Origin: Telmatactis stephensoni
Lineage: Eukaryota; Cnidaria; Anthozoa; Actiniaria; Isophelliidae
Assembly (NCBI GenBank): GCA_029948255.1
Contig: JALIZF010001847.1
Coordinates: forward strand, 744,001 to 808,000
DNA length: 64,000 nucleotides
Reading direction: 5' to 3'
This document shows, piece by piece, positions 31,701 through 41,283 of this stretch; position 1 is the first letter of the stretch; every line of letters starts with the position of its first letter. The position numbers and the translations under genes are program-made. Below the pieces are notes generated by a model. It saw nothing but the letters and a program-made list of their open reading frames with translations, did not search any database and was not told where the DNA came from.

Positions 31701-34700
31701 ACTTTTGTTGAAGGTATACTTGAGTATTTCCGCCCAACACTTGTTATATCTGCGCATGCGCATCCGTGCATATAATGATATTTTCTTAAGAAATGTGCGA
31801 ATTATTTTGTTGAAGTGAAATGCTTGTGTTCTCGGTGTATACATAAATTTTTTCTTGTACACTTTTGTGAGACAAAGAGATATTGCATTAATGAAGACAT
31901 TATGTACATTTTGTGAAAAACCATTGTCGAAGGCAAGAAATTTGCATAAGAAATTTGCATAAGTTTACAAAAGAAGGAAGACGTAACTACGAGCATGCGC
32001 AGACGTTTTTCACTAGTGTATTTCCACCCTGCATCAAAAATGAATTATCATACCAAGCTAGTGATCAATATTGACCGATAGATACTCACGTCTGTGTTCA
32101 AATAGTTATAGTACTCCGTGGTGTTTGTGTGAACTTCCCTTAACTCACTCTCGGCAACTTGAATACTTGTTAGTGATGATTTCACTTGGTCTCTGACGTC
32201 TTTGCATTGTTGTACTTTCAGAACTGCTCCATAAATCTCAAAGCCTGAAACGGCATATTGATATATATTGTCAACCAAACTTTTCACTGTAGTAGTTCTT
32301 CATCTACTAGCGCCCACATGCACCACTACCCACTACATGAAATATCATACATGAAATAAGATATATATGTCACATACAACGCTCATCTCACATGTTGATT
32401 TCTGCTCAGGCAGGAAATTAATACCGAAGAAAAACCCTCGACATTGTAAAGAATAATGTTATATAGTCAGTCGGCAGTCAGTCAGTCCAGTCAGTCAGTC
32501 CAGTCAGTCGGTCAGTCAGTCAGCCAGCCAGCCAGCCAGGCCATCAGTCAGTCAGTCAGTCAGTCGATCGAAGAGTCCATTCCCATCAGAATCTATTAGC
32601 CGGCTGCTTAGTGCATACTATCGTTACTATGGTTTCAAGTATACCCTGGACGCTCCAGAAACTGATAAAACGGCGTTATTTTTCCGTTTATGCATCTTCT
32701 TACACATGCGGATTTTAATCAATTTCCCAAGCGGATTTGCGGTTTAAACGATATCGATTTTCTTGCTGATTTGCGGATTTTGGCAACCCCCCATGTACAG
32801 TAGTAATATCTTACCAATTGCAACCGCTGCTCCTACAACGTTGATTCCTTGCATAACTCTGCTGAATTTTGCGCCTCCAAAGCTTGCTTCAACTTTAGCA
32901 GTAGCAGTATTTTTTATAAAGACGTTGATATCATTTAACCCCATTTGTCTGTATGCCTTGGGTTGAGTGTTGGCGTTAATTAATCTATTGACCTCTGAAC
33001 CCGTGCTGAGCTGCGTTACCATCTATAAGAATAGAATGATATGAATTATTGATAATACCCGACAGCCAATCAGAAAGCGAGAAAATTACAAGTTGTGGTA
33101 AAAATTAGTTTTCCCGCCATTTCTCAAAAACGGGCGCGCGCCGTCAATATATGCTAATTAGTTTGTGTTTTCATGATAAAAACTATTAATTAATCTAGGG
33201 ATAGTTTCAAGTTTCTTTTGACGCATAAGTCATTATATTCGAAGCTACCAGTAATTCAAAGTGACGGCATTGCTGTTTTCACAAACATGAAATTTTTAGA
33301 CAAAATAATTCTTTTTGAGAAAATTTATTTAAGAAGGAAAAACAACCCGGCATTTTTACGCGCACAATAGACCGGATAGAAAAGTCGTTTTAAAAAATGT
33401 AAATGTAAATGCTTTATTTATAGTGGAAGAGCACTTAGCTATCCAGCTAGTTTCCAGGCACTCCACTGAAATAATCACAACTAAATAATGTAAATCAAAC
33501 ATAAAGTGTTTAAGAATCCCAACTGGCAAGGAGGCGAACCAGTTGGCTATATTACAAGCATGGCCGAGAAACTGAATTTGAACTAATCGAAATCGGAACA
33601 AATCCAGTCTCAGCTAGTGGCCAGAGCGGGTATCGAACCTGGGACCGCCAGATTGCGAGACCAACGCTCTGACCACTCGGCCATGCTGCCTCCTTGAGGG
33701 CAATTTTTATTTTTACATTTTTTTGAGGAGAAATTGTTTCACAAGCAAGCTAGTTCGAGTTTCTACTGGAGAGATCTCTAAAAAACTAATTATTTCATAA
33801 TTAACTTGCCTTGTTTATGAGGCTATTCTTGTAATATTTGAACGCACCAAGACCTACGCCCGCTACGGCGGCACCCATGAAACTAGAAAGGCCAAGCATC
33901 GTTGTTTCAAACGAGTCAAAGTACGATTTAAATTCTGTGCTAATTTCTTCATAGGTCCATTGTCGAACAGTATCGTTGCTCTTCCTCAGTTCTTCCTTTA
34001 GGAAAAAAGATGGTTATTCAGTTTTTTCTTGCCTCGTCATCTACCATTTGATAAACTCCTTTTCATCGATCGCCTTTCATCCATCCATCCATCCATCCAT
34101 CCATCCATCCATCCATCCATCCATCCATCCGTCCCTAACCCACTTATGAAGGCGTTTGTTCTCAGACTATGGGGACACCATGTTCATAACATTATTTCAA
34201 ATTGGCAATAGAATAAATTGAGGTAATTGAATACACTTTATCCATTCTTTGAAGTCGCCCACCTATCCATCGACCAATTCTCCCCCATCTGCATCCAATC
34301 CCTCCCTCCCTACCATCCATTCATTATCTATTTACTATTAATTAATACCAAGAGACCATGATACTAAGAGACGGCGAAACTGCATGGTATTTACGTCTGC
34401 TTGATGTGCTTAGCACTTAAGCGATATGGTGCCAACTCCCTGTTACTAATCAAAGGCACCATTTAGGCGCATATTTTTTCCCCAAAAAAACTCGTGGATT
34501 GAGAAATCCACGAGTTAACAAACGCGCCAAGCACTCTCCTAGTATTGCAGACTCTTGTTATTATTAATAGACTCTTGTTATTTTAGACTCGATCTTGTTA
34601 ATACTGTAACAAGTTTCAGAACCCTAACCGATCCAGGGAATGTTCTCCCTGTTATATTTTTTATTATAAAATACTTGAGATATAACGCGCGCGCTGATTG

Positions 34701-36645
34701 GCTGGCTACCATGTTTATATCAGAGGACAGAGACATGGCTCGCTCAAAAAATGTCGAAACTATTTTATAAAAGCAATATAAAACGATCGCTTATGTCTCT
34801 GTACTGTGATATAAACACTCTGGAAGATGTAGAGCACTCGAAAAGCAAGAGAAACACTCGGCTACGCCTCGTGTTCCTAAGCTTGCTTTTCTCTTGCTCT
34901 ACAACTTCCATCGTGTTTATATCACAGTACAGAGACATGCGTGCGCGTTTTATATTCCTTAATTCAAATCTCACCTCAATTTCGTTCCACTTGGTATTCA
35001 TTGCCTTGACGATAGATGGAGAAAGTGTGTTTACTAATTCTTCTTCATATTCTCCAATCCTCTTCAATTCGTTCCACATGTCTAAAAGTTTGTAGTTGGC
35101 TTGAATGATGTCCTCCTTAAGATTCGAAACTAAAAATAAAATGTTATGAAAGGAGTTAAGCCGTAAATTATTGAAGTATTGAACAAATTGAACAAATGAT
35201 CTGATAAATGAATTAAATTAGACATCATTGAATATTTTATTATAATTTTGAGAAAAACATCTGCCGGGACATTTTCTTAAAATATTCCTGCCAAAGTGAA
35301 ACAAAATTATTTCCACTTTTAGTGGCAAAAAAAAAATTTATGCCAATCCCAAAGTCCCCTCCCCCCTTCCCCCCCCCCCCCCATCACTTTTCTAATGGTC
35401 CGTTCCTAAGTCCAAACTCGTCACACAACGCTGCCTCGATCTCGATCCTTCACACTTTGTGAGAGAGGGAAAGAGCGGGTGGCCGAACAGCTTTAAAAAT
35501 TCGAGGGAATGTCTTCTTTATAATATACCAACCTTGTAATGATAATGCATTGATTTGATTGCTAAGTGGATGTATCACCGTCTCATTGATTCTCTCGAAT
35601 TCATCTCTATACGTACAAGCATCTGGATACAATCCACAGCAGCCAGCAATCTTGTTGTACACTTCAAATCCAATTCCCAGTACAGTTACACCAAGTGTAA
35701 TAACCACTACAGCCGTTGCAAGGCCTCCTGGAATTACAAAATAAAGGCTGGTTAATATATACCGTAATGCGTAATTAGGAAGTGGTAAAGTGGTATGGTT
35801 GCCTGGCGTTTTCTTTTACAAAGAAAAATCAACATTCCACGTTGAGTCTTGTACATGTGGGCTTTAAAATATCAAATGGAGTGGTAATGAGTGCGTTTGT
35901 CTCTGCTGAGTGAGTCATTATCATCATTACTCAGGCACCCCTAGTCCGGTTAGCTCCCCTCGACACAACCCCACAAAGCCCCCCCCCCCCCCCCCCCCGT
36001 CACAACCACACCTACATCATTGAGTTTCTACCCACTCATGCTCCTAACAGTAATCAGTATGTCACATCACATGTCTTACTTTTTTTCGGGCTCAATGCTT
36101 TTTCTTGACTTCCTAGAAGCTCTTGGAGAGCGTTTTCTTCTTGCTGTTCTTCTGTAAAAAGCAATCAGTTGTTTCTTAATTTTATGATTTTTTTTATTTT
36201 ATTATAATACAAAAAATCATTATCATCATTACTCATGCACCCCTAGCCCAGTTAGCCCCCCCTCCCCCGTCACAACCACACCTACATCATTGAGTTTCTA
36301 CCCATGCACTCATGACCACTTATGCTCCTTCCAGAGTGCTCAATATGTCACATGTCTTACTTTTTTTCGAGCTCAATGCTTTTTCTTGACTTCCTAGAAG
36401 CTCTTGGAGAAGTTTTTCTGCTTGCTGTTCTTCTATAAAAAGCAATCAGTTGTTTCTTAATTTTATGAAAATGATTTCATAACGTTCAAAATCAGCCAAC
36501 TATTAAAGTGTTATCTTTACCTCTCTTTAACTGCTGAAAGATCCTAGAATTGTGGCGAAGCGCATGTCTTGCGACACAGAATTCTTGCCCAAGAACAAGA
36601 AGGATGAAAAACACTGCAAATCTGCTGGCAACCTTTCCCCTTCAT
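28702..36645 (-). CDS. Gene A: unrecognised secreted all-helical protein, frameshift in exon 1
   Basis: No family recognised. Exons (minus): 36521-36645, 36361-36432 and 36080-36151 (tandem duplicates), 35533-35727, 34975-35129, 33810-33995, 32815-33022, 32090-32244, 30322-30806, 28702-28948 (stop TAG). Internal exon phases match paralogue gene B. The start exon encodes a hydrophobic signal peptide ending near GQEFCVAR, but four Gs (CCCC at 36637-36640 on the plus strand) put both available ATGs out of frame with it; gene B lacks the extra base. The remaining exons are fully open. Later parts are a short charged coiled coil, a Gly-rich hydrophobic segment with a CC-C cluster (exon 35533), helices, two further hydrophobic segments, and a Cys-rich C-terminus. 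Expected size about 632 residues. Intron after exon 33810-33995 has a GC donor. Function unknown; likely extracellular or membrane-inserting. Confidence 0.7.
29397..29585. mobile_element. Palindromic MITE in gene A intron
   Basis: Arms of about 60 bp (TCAAAGATTGAAAGGGTATA...CCAATATATCG-type) are inverted around a GGTTACTA-rich centre. Located between the last two coding exons of gene A. Confidence 0.8.
29815..30047. repeat. 29-bp minisatellite with CACGTG in most units
   Basis: Eight units of about 29 bp, GGTAGGTGGTCTAAAAATAG followed by CAATCACGT or AAGTCACGT. Six unit junctions read CACGTG and one CATGTG; another CACGTG follows at 30055. Intronic in gene A. Confidence 0.9.
30091..30279. 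mobile_element. TIR element in gene A intron
   Basis: Ends TTTCGAGTTCCTCTTTGCTC and complement; about 35 bp inverted, no coding. It ends 43 bp from exon 30322-30806. Confidence 0.8.
31493..31682. mobile_element. TIR element, AAGCCTACGCGACT family, copy 1
   Basis: Left end AAGCCTACGCGACTCACCCG and right end TCTAGTCGCGTAGGCTT pair as terminal inverted repeats. A second copy with a modified centre is at 37434-37704. Gene A intron. Confidence 0.75.
31740..32035 (-). mobile_element. Repeat element, uninterrupted copy of the host of the 61.86 kb insertion
   Basis: Its minus strand matches 61600-61850 plus 62750-62815, including GCATGCTCGTAGT-type, TATACACCGAGAACAC and ACATTTCTTAAGAAAA segments. 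It lacks the 889-bp insert found there. Confidence 0.75.
32462..32570 (+). repeat. (GTCA)n / (GCCA)n microsatellite
   Basis: About 100 bp of CAGT/CAGC tetranucleotides. Intronic in gene A. Confidence 0.9.
33140..33330 (-). mobile_element. Fragment of the GACGCATTTTGCGATC element
   Basis: Minus strand matches 49320-49430, including AACTATCCCTAGA and CATTGCTGTTTTCACAAACA stretches. Gene A intron. Confidence 0.55.
33395..33695 (-). repeat. tRNA-derived SINE, GGAGGCAGCATGG family
   Basis: Minus strand starts GGAGGCAGCATGGCCGAG, with a Leu/Ser-tRNA-like box A (TGGCCGAGTGG) and box B (GGTTCGATACC). The body runs to a TTTACATTTACATTT tail at the left. A sister copy is at 56893-57115. Gene A intron. 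Confidence 0.8.
34076..34132 (+). repeat. (CATC)n microsatellite
   Basis: Thirteen or so CATC units in a gene A intron. Confidence 0.9.
34679..34957. mobile_element. MITE, ATATAACGCGCGC family
   Basis: Left end GATATAACGCGCGCGCTGAT; the right end has GCGCGTTTTATATTCC. An inner inverted pair is CTGTGATATAAACAC / GTGTTTATATCACAG. Related ends occur near 51540, 52400 and 57830. It abuts exon 34975-35129 of gene A. Confidence 0.7.
35900..36470 (-). repeat. Tandem duplication of about 280-300 bp duplicating gene A exon 2
   Basis: The block with TCATTATCATCATTACTCA, a C-rich tract, CACACCTACATCATTGAG, and one 72-nt exon occurs twice (about 35917-36175 and 36217-36455). Both exon copies keep acceptor, donor and phase. 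They encode similar Glu/Gln-rich heptads and differ at a few residues. Confidence 0.85.
35975..35998 (+). repeat. Poly-C tract
   Basis: About 20 C in the left duplication unit. Such runs (also at 13510 and 35365) are sites where assembly may be unreliable. Confidence 0.9.
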
Positions 36646-37194
36646 CTTCTCTACCATAAACTAAACTGTGTTTAAAATTGAAAAAAAATCTTTAATATTT
36701 GGAATAGATAATTATAAATACCTAATTCAAAACTATCAATGGTGCACGTGGCGAAGAGTCGTTGCTCCTACTCGACCCGCCCGAAACTAAAAGGAGTGGT
36801 GTGGGTAAAGCAAAACGTATATCAACACAACAGTTTGCACCTAGTTTGTCTCACTTAATACACCAAGGAATTTCATTTCGATTTCTTGATGTTAAAAACT
36901 GTGAGGTTTTACAAAAACTAATCCATACTTTTCTGCTCTATAGTTGATGTGGAGAAACTTCTATAGCCCTTACGCGCTTTGTACTATAAGGCTCTTGCAA
37001 CAGACCGGTTGGAAACTGCAATTATAGTCAAACTCTATAGACACGATTTGAGATGGCTTTTTACATGTTTAGTGGGATCTTTGCTGCTTTTATCATGCAC
37101 TGCGCATGTTTGCGACATATATTGTCAATTAGATTACCATCTTTGTTTTTGAAACTCGAAAATTCTAATTCTGAAACCCCTGCTAATGTATTGA

Positions 37195-37350
37195 CCGAAT
37201 CGAAATATGGCGGCAAATTTGAATAACTATATTGTTCTGGACTGACTAGCCTCGTGTTCACGTGGAAACACAAAAGCGTTTTTACATGAATGAGAGGCTA
37301 GTCAGTATAAAACAATAGTTATTCAAATTTGCCGCCATATTTCGATTCGG
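37195..37350. mobile_element. Palindromic MITE
   Basis: Arms of about 36 bp (ATCGAAATATGGCGGCAAAT and complement) plus an inner pair CTGACTAGCCTC / GAGGCTAGTCAG. Lies upstream of the gene A coding exons. Confidence 0.8.
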
Positions 37351-37433
37351 TGTATAGTAATAAAGATAAGTCAGTTATTGGCCTTTAGCTCGTGGATATG
37401 TAATATACACCTATTTCAAAAAACATTCTCGGT

Positions 37434-37704
37434 GTCGACTCACCCGAAAGGGAGTATGGGAAGAAATCACTAAAGTTATAAAATCACAATAATCCCACAC
37501 GATTACTCAAATTCAGCTTGCTCTGACCTTATACACTAAAGAACGTCACGGGACGTTCTTTAGTGTATAAGGTCAGAGCAAGCTGAATTTGAGTAATCGT
37601 GTGGGATTATTGCTTTTTACTGATGCTAAAGTCAATACCAAAGCTGAAAAGAAAGTGAAGCTTTGTTACTGCCCATACTCCTTTTCGGTCTAGTCGCGTA
37701 GGCT
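37434..37704. mobile_element. TIR element, AAGCCTACGCGACT family, copy 2, with a perfect hairpin inside
   Basis: Ends match the element at 31493-31682. The centre holds a perfect inverted repeat of 61 nt per arm (37487-37547 and 37552-37612) with a 4-nt loop. The left arm resembles the single-copy centre of the sister element, so it looks like a local inverted duplication. Confidence 0.85.
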
Positions 37705-38229
37705 TGAGAGCTTTCATACAGGGTGTGTCTTCAGTCGACATTTTTTTCGCGTCCAGAGTGCACAAATTAACTAGTGCAAAACAGTGAAAAAAGCACTAAT
37801 TTAAAAATAAAGAACATAGGATTTTGTACTTTTTAGGATTATTCTGTACAAATTATATTTGATATAATTTCATGCAAATAATGAATAAACTTTAAGATGC
37901 CAATTTTGAATTACTTTTCAAAAAAAATGACTTTGTTCAGTCAACTAGAAAAAAGGACGCAGCGAGATTAATGAGTTATTCTTCCAGAGGGACGCGTTGT
38001 GCACTGACGCATTGAAACTTAATAAAAGTTGCCTTGCTCTTATTGAAAATTTGAGTTTTAAAGAACAGTTCTTCGAGACGCACTCATATATATCACGCAT
38101 TGTTCCAGTAGAAAAGAAAATTGTTTTAAAAAGTGCCTGCCTTCTTCCAGAACGACGCGGTGTAGCGCATTGGTGCGTTACAACTTTATTTTCGTTCATA
38201 CGAAATCTGGCAAAGACCCATACTTAAGG

Positions 38230-39436
38230 AAATTAAAAAAAGATAAAAAACAAACGGTATGAATAAGGCAGGCATGTGTTCTCGAGATATCCCAATTCTT
38301 ATAAAAGAAACAATTTTTTTTTCTGCTCTAATATCTGTTGTGAAATATACTATTGAATTAAGCTATCGCTGCGGTCACATTAAAACGTTCAACTTGAGTT
38401 AACTTGGTTGCCAGTCTGATAACCTTTGTTAAAGAGGAATCAAATTTGGTTTAATATTTTGATGTACGTGACCACAGTCGATTGCAGAAACTAATGATCA
38501 GTGAACGCTTCAGGGCCGAAAGCTGCAGTGTAGTTCTAACTGGCACAGCATTAAGATCTTTTGGCGCGCCTAAAGCTCAGCCCAAAATCGCATACATGCA
38601 TGAACCCTGCAGTCTTAACTCTTGTAATATGGCTCGCCATTCATGAAAATTTTGGGTTACAATTCAAATGACTCAAACGTACAGTAGTCATTGTGCAATA
38701 TCACTGTACAGTAGTAATTGTACAATAGTCTGACCACATCCATGTAATGGAAAACCCTTATGGATTAAATTTGTAGATGTAGATCACAAATATTTTAACG
38801 TAAAAAAACTCCAGGCGGCTATAGGAATTAGTTATTATCAAAACTTATTTCCAAACTAGAGAGCAACAAGATGTTTCTAATTAATTCAGGTGTGGCAACG
38901 GACATGACAAATTTGAATTATCATTCAAAAGAAACAATTCAGTTAACGTAAAAATACAAGACAGCTGTAGAAATTTCTAATTTAGAAATTAGAAATTCAG
39001 TAGCAAAACATATTTACAAACTATTACCCTAACAATTAAACTATATATGATCCAAGAGCAACACTGGGCGTTGTTTCAAATTCAGCTGTGGTAGCCGGGA
39101 ACGTCAAAATTGGAATTATTATTCAAAAGAATCTAGATCAACGTCTGTAATTTTACAAAGTCAGGAACTTTTCATAAAATGAGCAGCTTCAATGCAGAAA
39201 TTACTACAAGATTCAAAATCATTACCTAGCCTAACCCTAGCAAAAATTAAACGTTAAACTCTAGCCTTCAATCAATATTCTGCTTCAATTCCAGAAACTT
39301 TTTACAACCATATATCAACCAAAAAATAATGAACAACCATTTACAGAAAATGAAGCTAACAATTCGAAGAAGTTACATACAGTGTGCACAGATTTACAGC
39401 CAAAAACTAGTAAGAAATTGTAAAACATATATATAC
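38230..39436. other. Gene A upstream region, no gene recognised
   Basis: AT-rich with no convincing open frame; probably intron 1 of gene A. A loose direct repeat (CTTCCAGAGGGACGCG / CTTCCAGAACGACGCG) lies at 37984 and 38146, just to its left. Confidence 0.4.
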
Positions 39437-39650
39437 CTTGTTGTCCAGTAAGGTCTTACTTATCCCCGTCGTTGTCCTTTGCCGTCCTTTCCAGAACTGA
39501 AGCTTTTATGCAATCATTGCCTGGCTGTATTTATTAGCGCTTGGATTTTGCCAGTCATTAGCATAAGTGGGCGTTTGGTACATAAAGAAGGGTATTAATT
39601 AAATACGATCTCAACAGTTAGTGGATCAATACCAATTGTGCTCAAAACTA
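39437..39650 (-). promoter_or_regulatory. Putative gene A 5' UTR exon and promoter
   Basis: On the minus strand a candidate non-coding first exon ends CTGGACAACAAG before GTATAT at 39431-39436. Just upstream are AATAAATAC and GCATAAAAGC, and then a 100-bp block (39550-39650) that is copied in inverted orientation at 40990-41110 on the gene B side. The start codon exon has an AG acceptor just upstream of its ATG, so a 5' UTR exon is expected. Position inferred only. Confidence 0.35.
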
Positions 39651-39869
39651 CAAAGACGGTGAATAAAAAACTATAAAAAAATGACTTACATAATCATTAA
39701 ATCTTATAACACAAAAACCAAGTTGCTGTTTCAATACTTTTACTGGTAACGATATCAAAATGATGCTATTTCTGTCGAAACGTTTGAAAAACTCTTGTCA
39801 AATTTAAATCAAATAAAGCGTCTGGACGACGATGGTATTTTCGTTAATCAAAATGTCTCCTCCTTATTT

Positions 39870-40470
39870 CAGATTCCTCGCAATCGCAAAATTAAATTTG
39901 TTGCTAAATTTGCTTTGCTCAGGAAATCGCTCAATTTAGCCATAGCTAAAATTAGTAACATACACAGATCAGAAAAGCTGCGCTATGACGCTCACTTGTT
40001 GGAGGATTACAATAGTTAAGCTTGTCTGTGACGTCACAACTCAGACAAATCAACCGCCAATTTCAGTTATCTCCTTGAGACTTATTCTGGCCTTTTGGTT
40101 TCTTGCTGGCCATTTTTGAAAATAAGCAATGTTTTCATATATATATATGATAAATTGTACATTTCTCCGAACATTTTCGTTCTTTTTAGTACGATTTCTT
40201 TGTTGGATTCATGCATTATTACGCAAATACCGACGCGTAACGCGTGGTAGAAGCTGTATTTTTACGTTATATTATAACGTAAAAATAAAGCTTCTACCAC
40301 GCGTTACGCGTCGGTATTTGTGTAAAAACGTGCGTGTTTAGTGGTCTTTGTTCAGTTTCAGAGCTAAATCTTCTTTTGTTTGTCATTGAACAACTGAGGT
40401 GCTATCATTGTCCTTTATTGACTAGCACCCTTTTTATAAATTAGAACCCATGATTTTTGTACACAACTTT
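39870..40470 (+). repeat. Direct repeat copy 1 (partner 44507-45020)
   Basis: About 500-600 bp shared, including CCTCGCAATCGCAAAA, TTTGTTGCTAAATTT and ACATTTCTCCGAACATTTTCG. No conserved coding frame between copies beyond a short shared stretch. Confidence 0.75.
40218..40326. mobile_element. Palindromic MITE
   Basis: Arms of about 50 bp (CAAATACCGACGCGTAACGC...) around ATATTATAACGT. The direct-repeat sister at 44840 has only a half (CCGACGCGTAACGC), so this is probably an expanded or complete form. Confidence 0.75.
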
Positions 40471-40989
40471 TCTAGTTAAGTCAAATTGCTTAAAATGACT
40501 ATTTCTGAGGTCATTACGAGAGTTTGTAGTTGAGTTGAATAAGGAAAATAACTGATAAATCTTTGACCAAGTCTGAGGATTTTAAATTAAATACTTATAT
40601 TAACTACTTAATTAATTAATTAAAAAATGATAAAACTCTCTGGAAATGTTTTTCATGGAATACTTTCTCGTAGGGCACTGATCATTTCTTGCAAGGAGCT
40701 CTCATTATTACTTTACTTCAAAAACGAAGATGAAAAAATCCACATGAATTGTGAATTAGTCTAATCAGTTACCACTCACTGAACACATTCTGGAAAGAAG
40801 ATAATAGACAGCGACTAGAGTTGATCGACAGCGACTAGACGTATTTTTAGAACTACGTACGAGATATGTTTTACGTACAGTAATTCAGTATCACAAATGT
40901 ACGTAGCGTTTATGCGGTGTTTGATGCATATATCATTGCCAGTAAAAGTACGCAAATTTTTTCTGCTATAACATTTAATGATTATTTCA

Positions 40990-41115
40990 GTTATTATTCT
41001 AGTTTTTTTATTCACCGCCTTTGTACTTTTGAGCAGAATTAGTATTGATCCACCTGATTGTTAAGATCGTATTTAATTAGCATTACCTTCTTTATGTACC
41101 ATCTGAAACGCCCAC
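40990..41115 (+). promoter_or_regulatory. Putative gene B promoter copy, inverted relative to gene A
   Basis: Matches the minus strand of 39550-39650 over about 100 bp: TATTGATCCAC, GATCGTATTTAATTA, CTTCTTTATGTACC and AAACGCCCACTT are shared. A TTTTATATAG follows at 41106, where a MITE interrupts the block. It lies 10.6 kb upstream of the gene B start codon. Role inferred from the duplication. Confidence 0.35.
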
Positions 41116-41124
41116 TTTTATATA

Positions 41125-41269
41125 GAGTCGTTTTCGTATGAGTGGGAAACTTACCGTGCCGTATCGTAACTGTACCAGTATCATAGTTTCTATAAAAACA
41201 TTCGAAATTCATGCCGTAACCGTATCGTATCGTAACCGTACAGTGTTCCCACTCATACGAAAACCACTC
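41125..41269. mobile_element. MITE with GAGTCGTTTTCGTATGAGTG ends
   Basis: Terminal inverted repeats of about 20 bp around CGTATCGTAACCGTA-rich inner sequence. Inserted in the putative gene B promoter copy. Confidence 0.75.
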
Positions 41270-41283
41270 TACTTTCAGACAAT

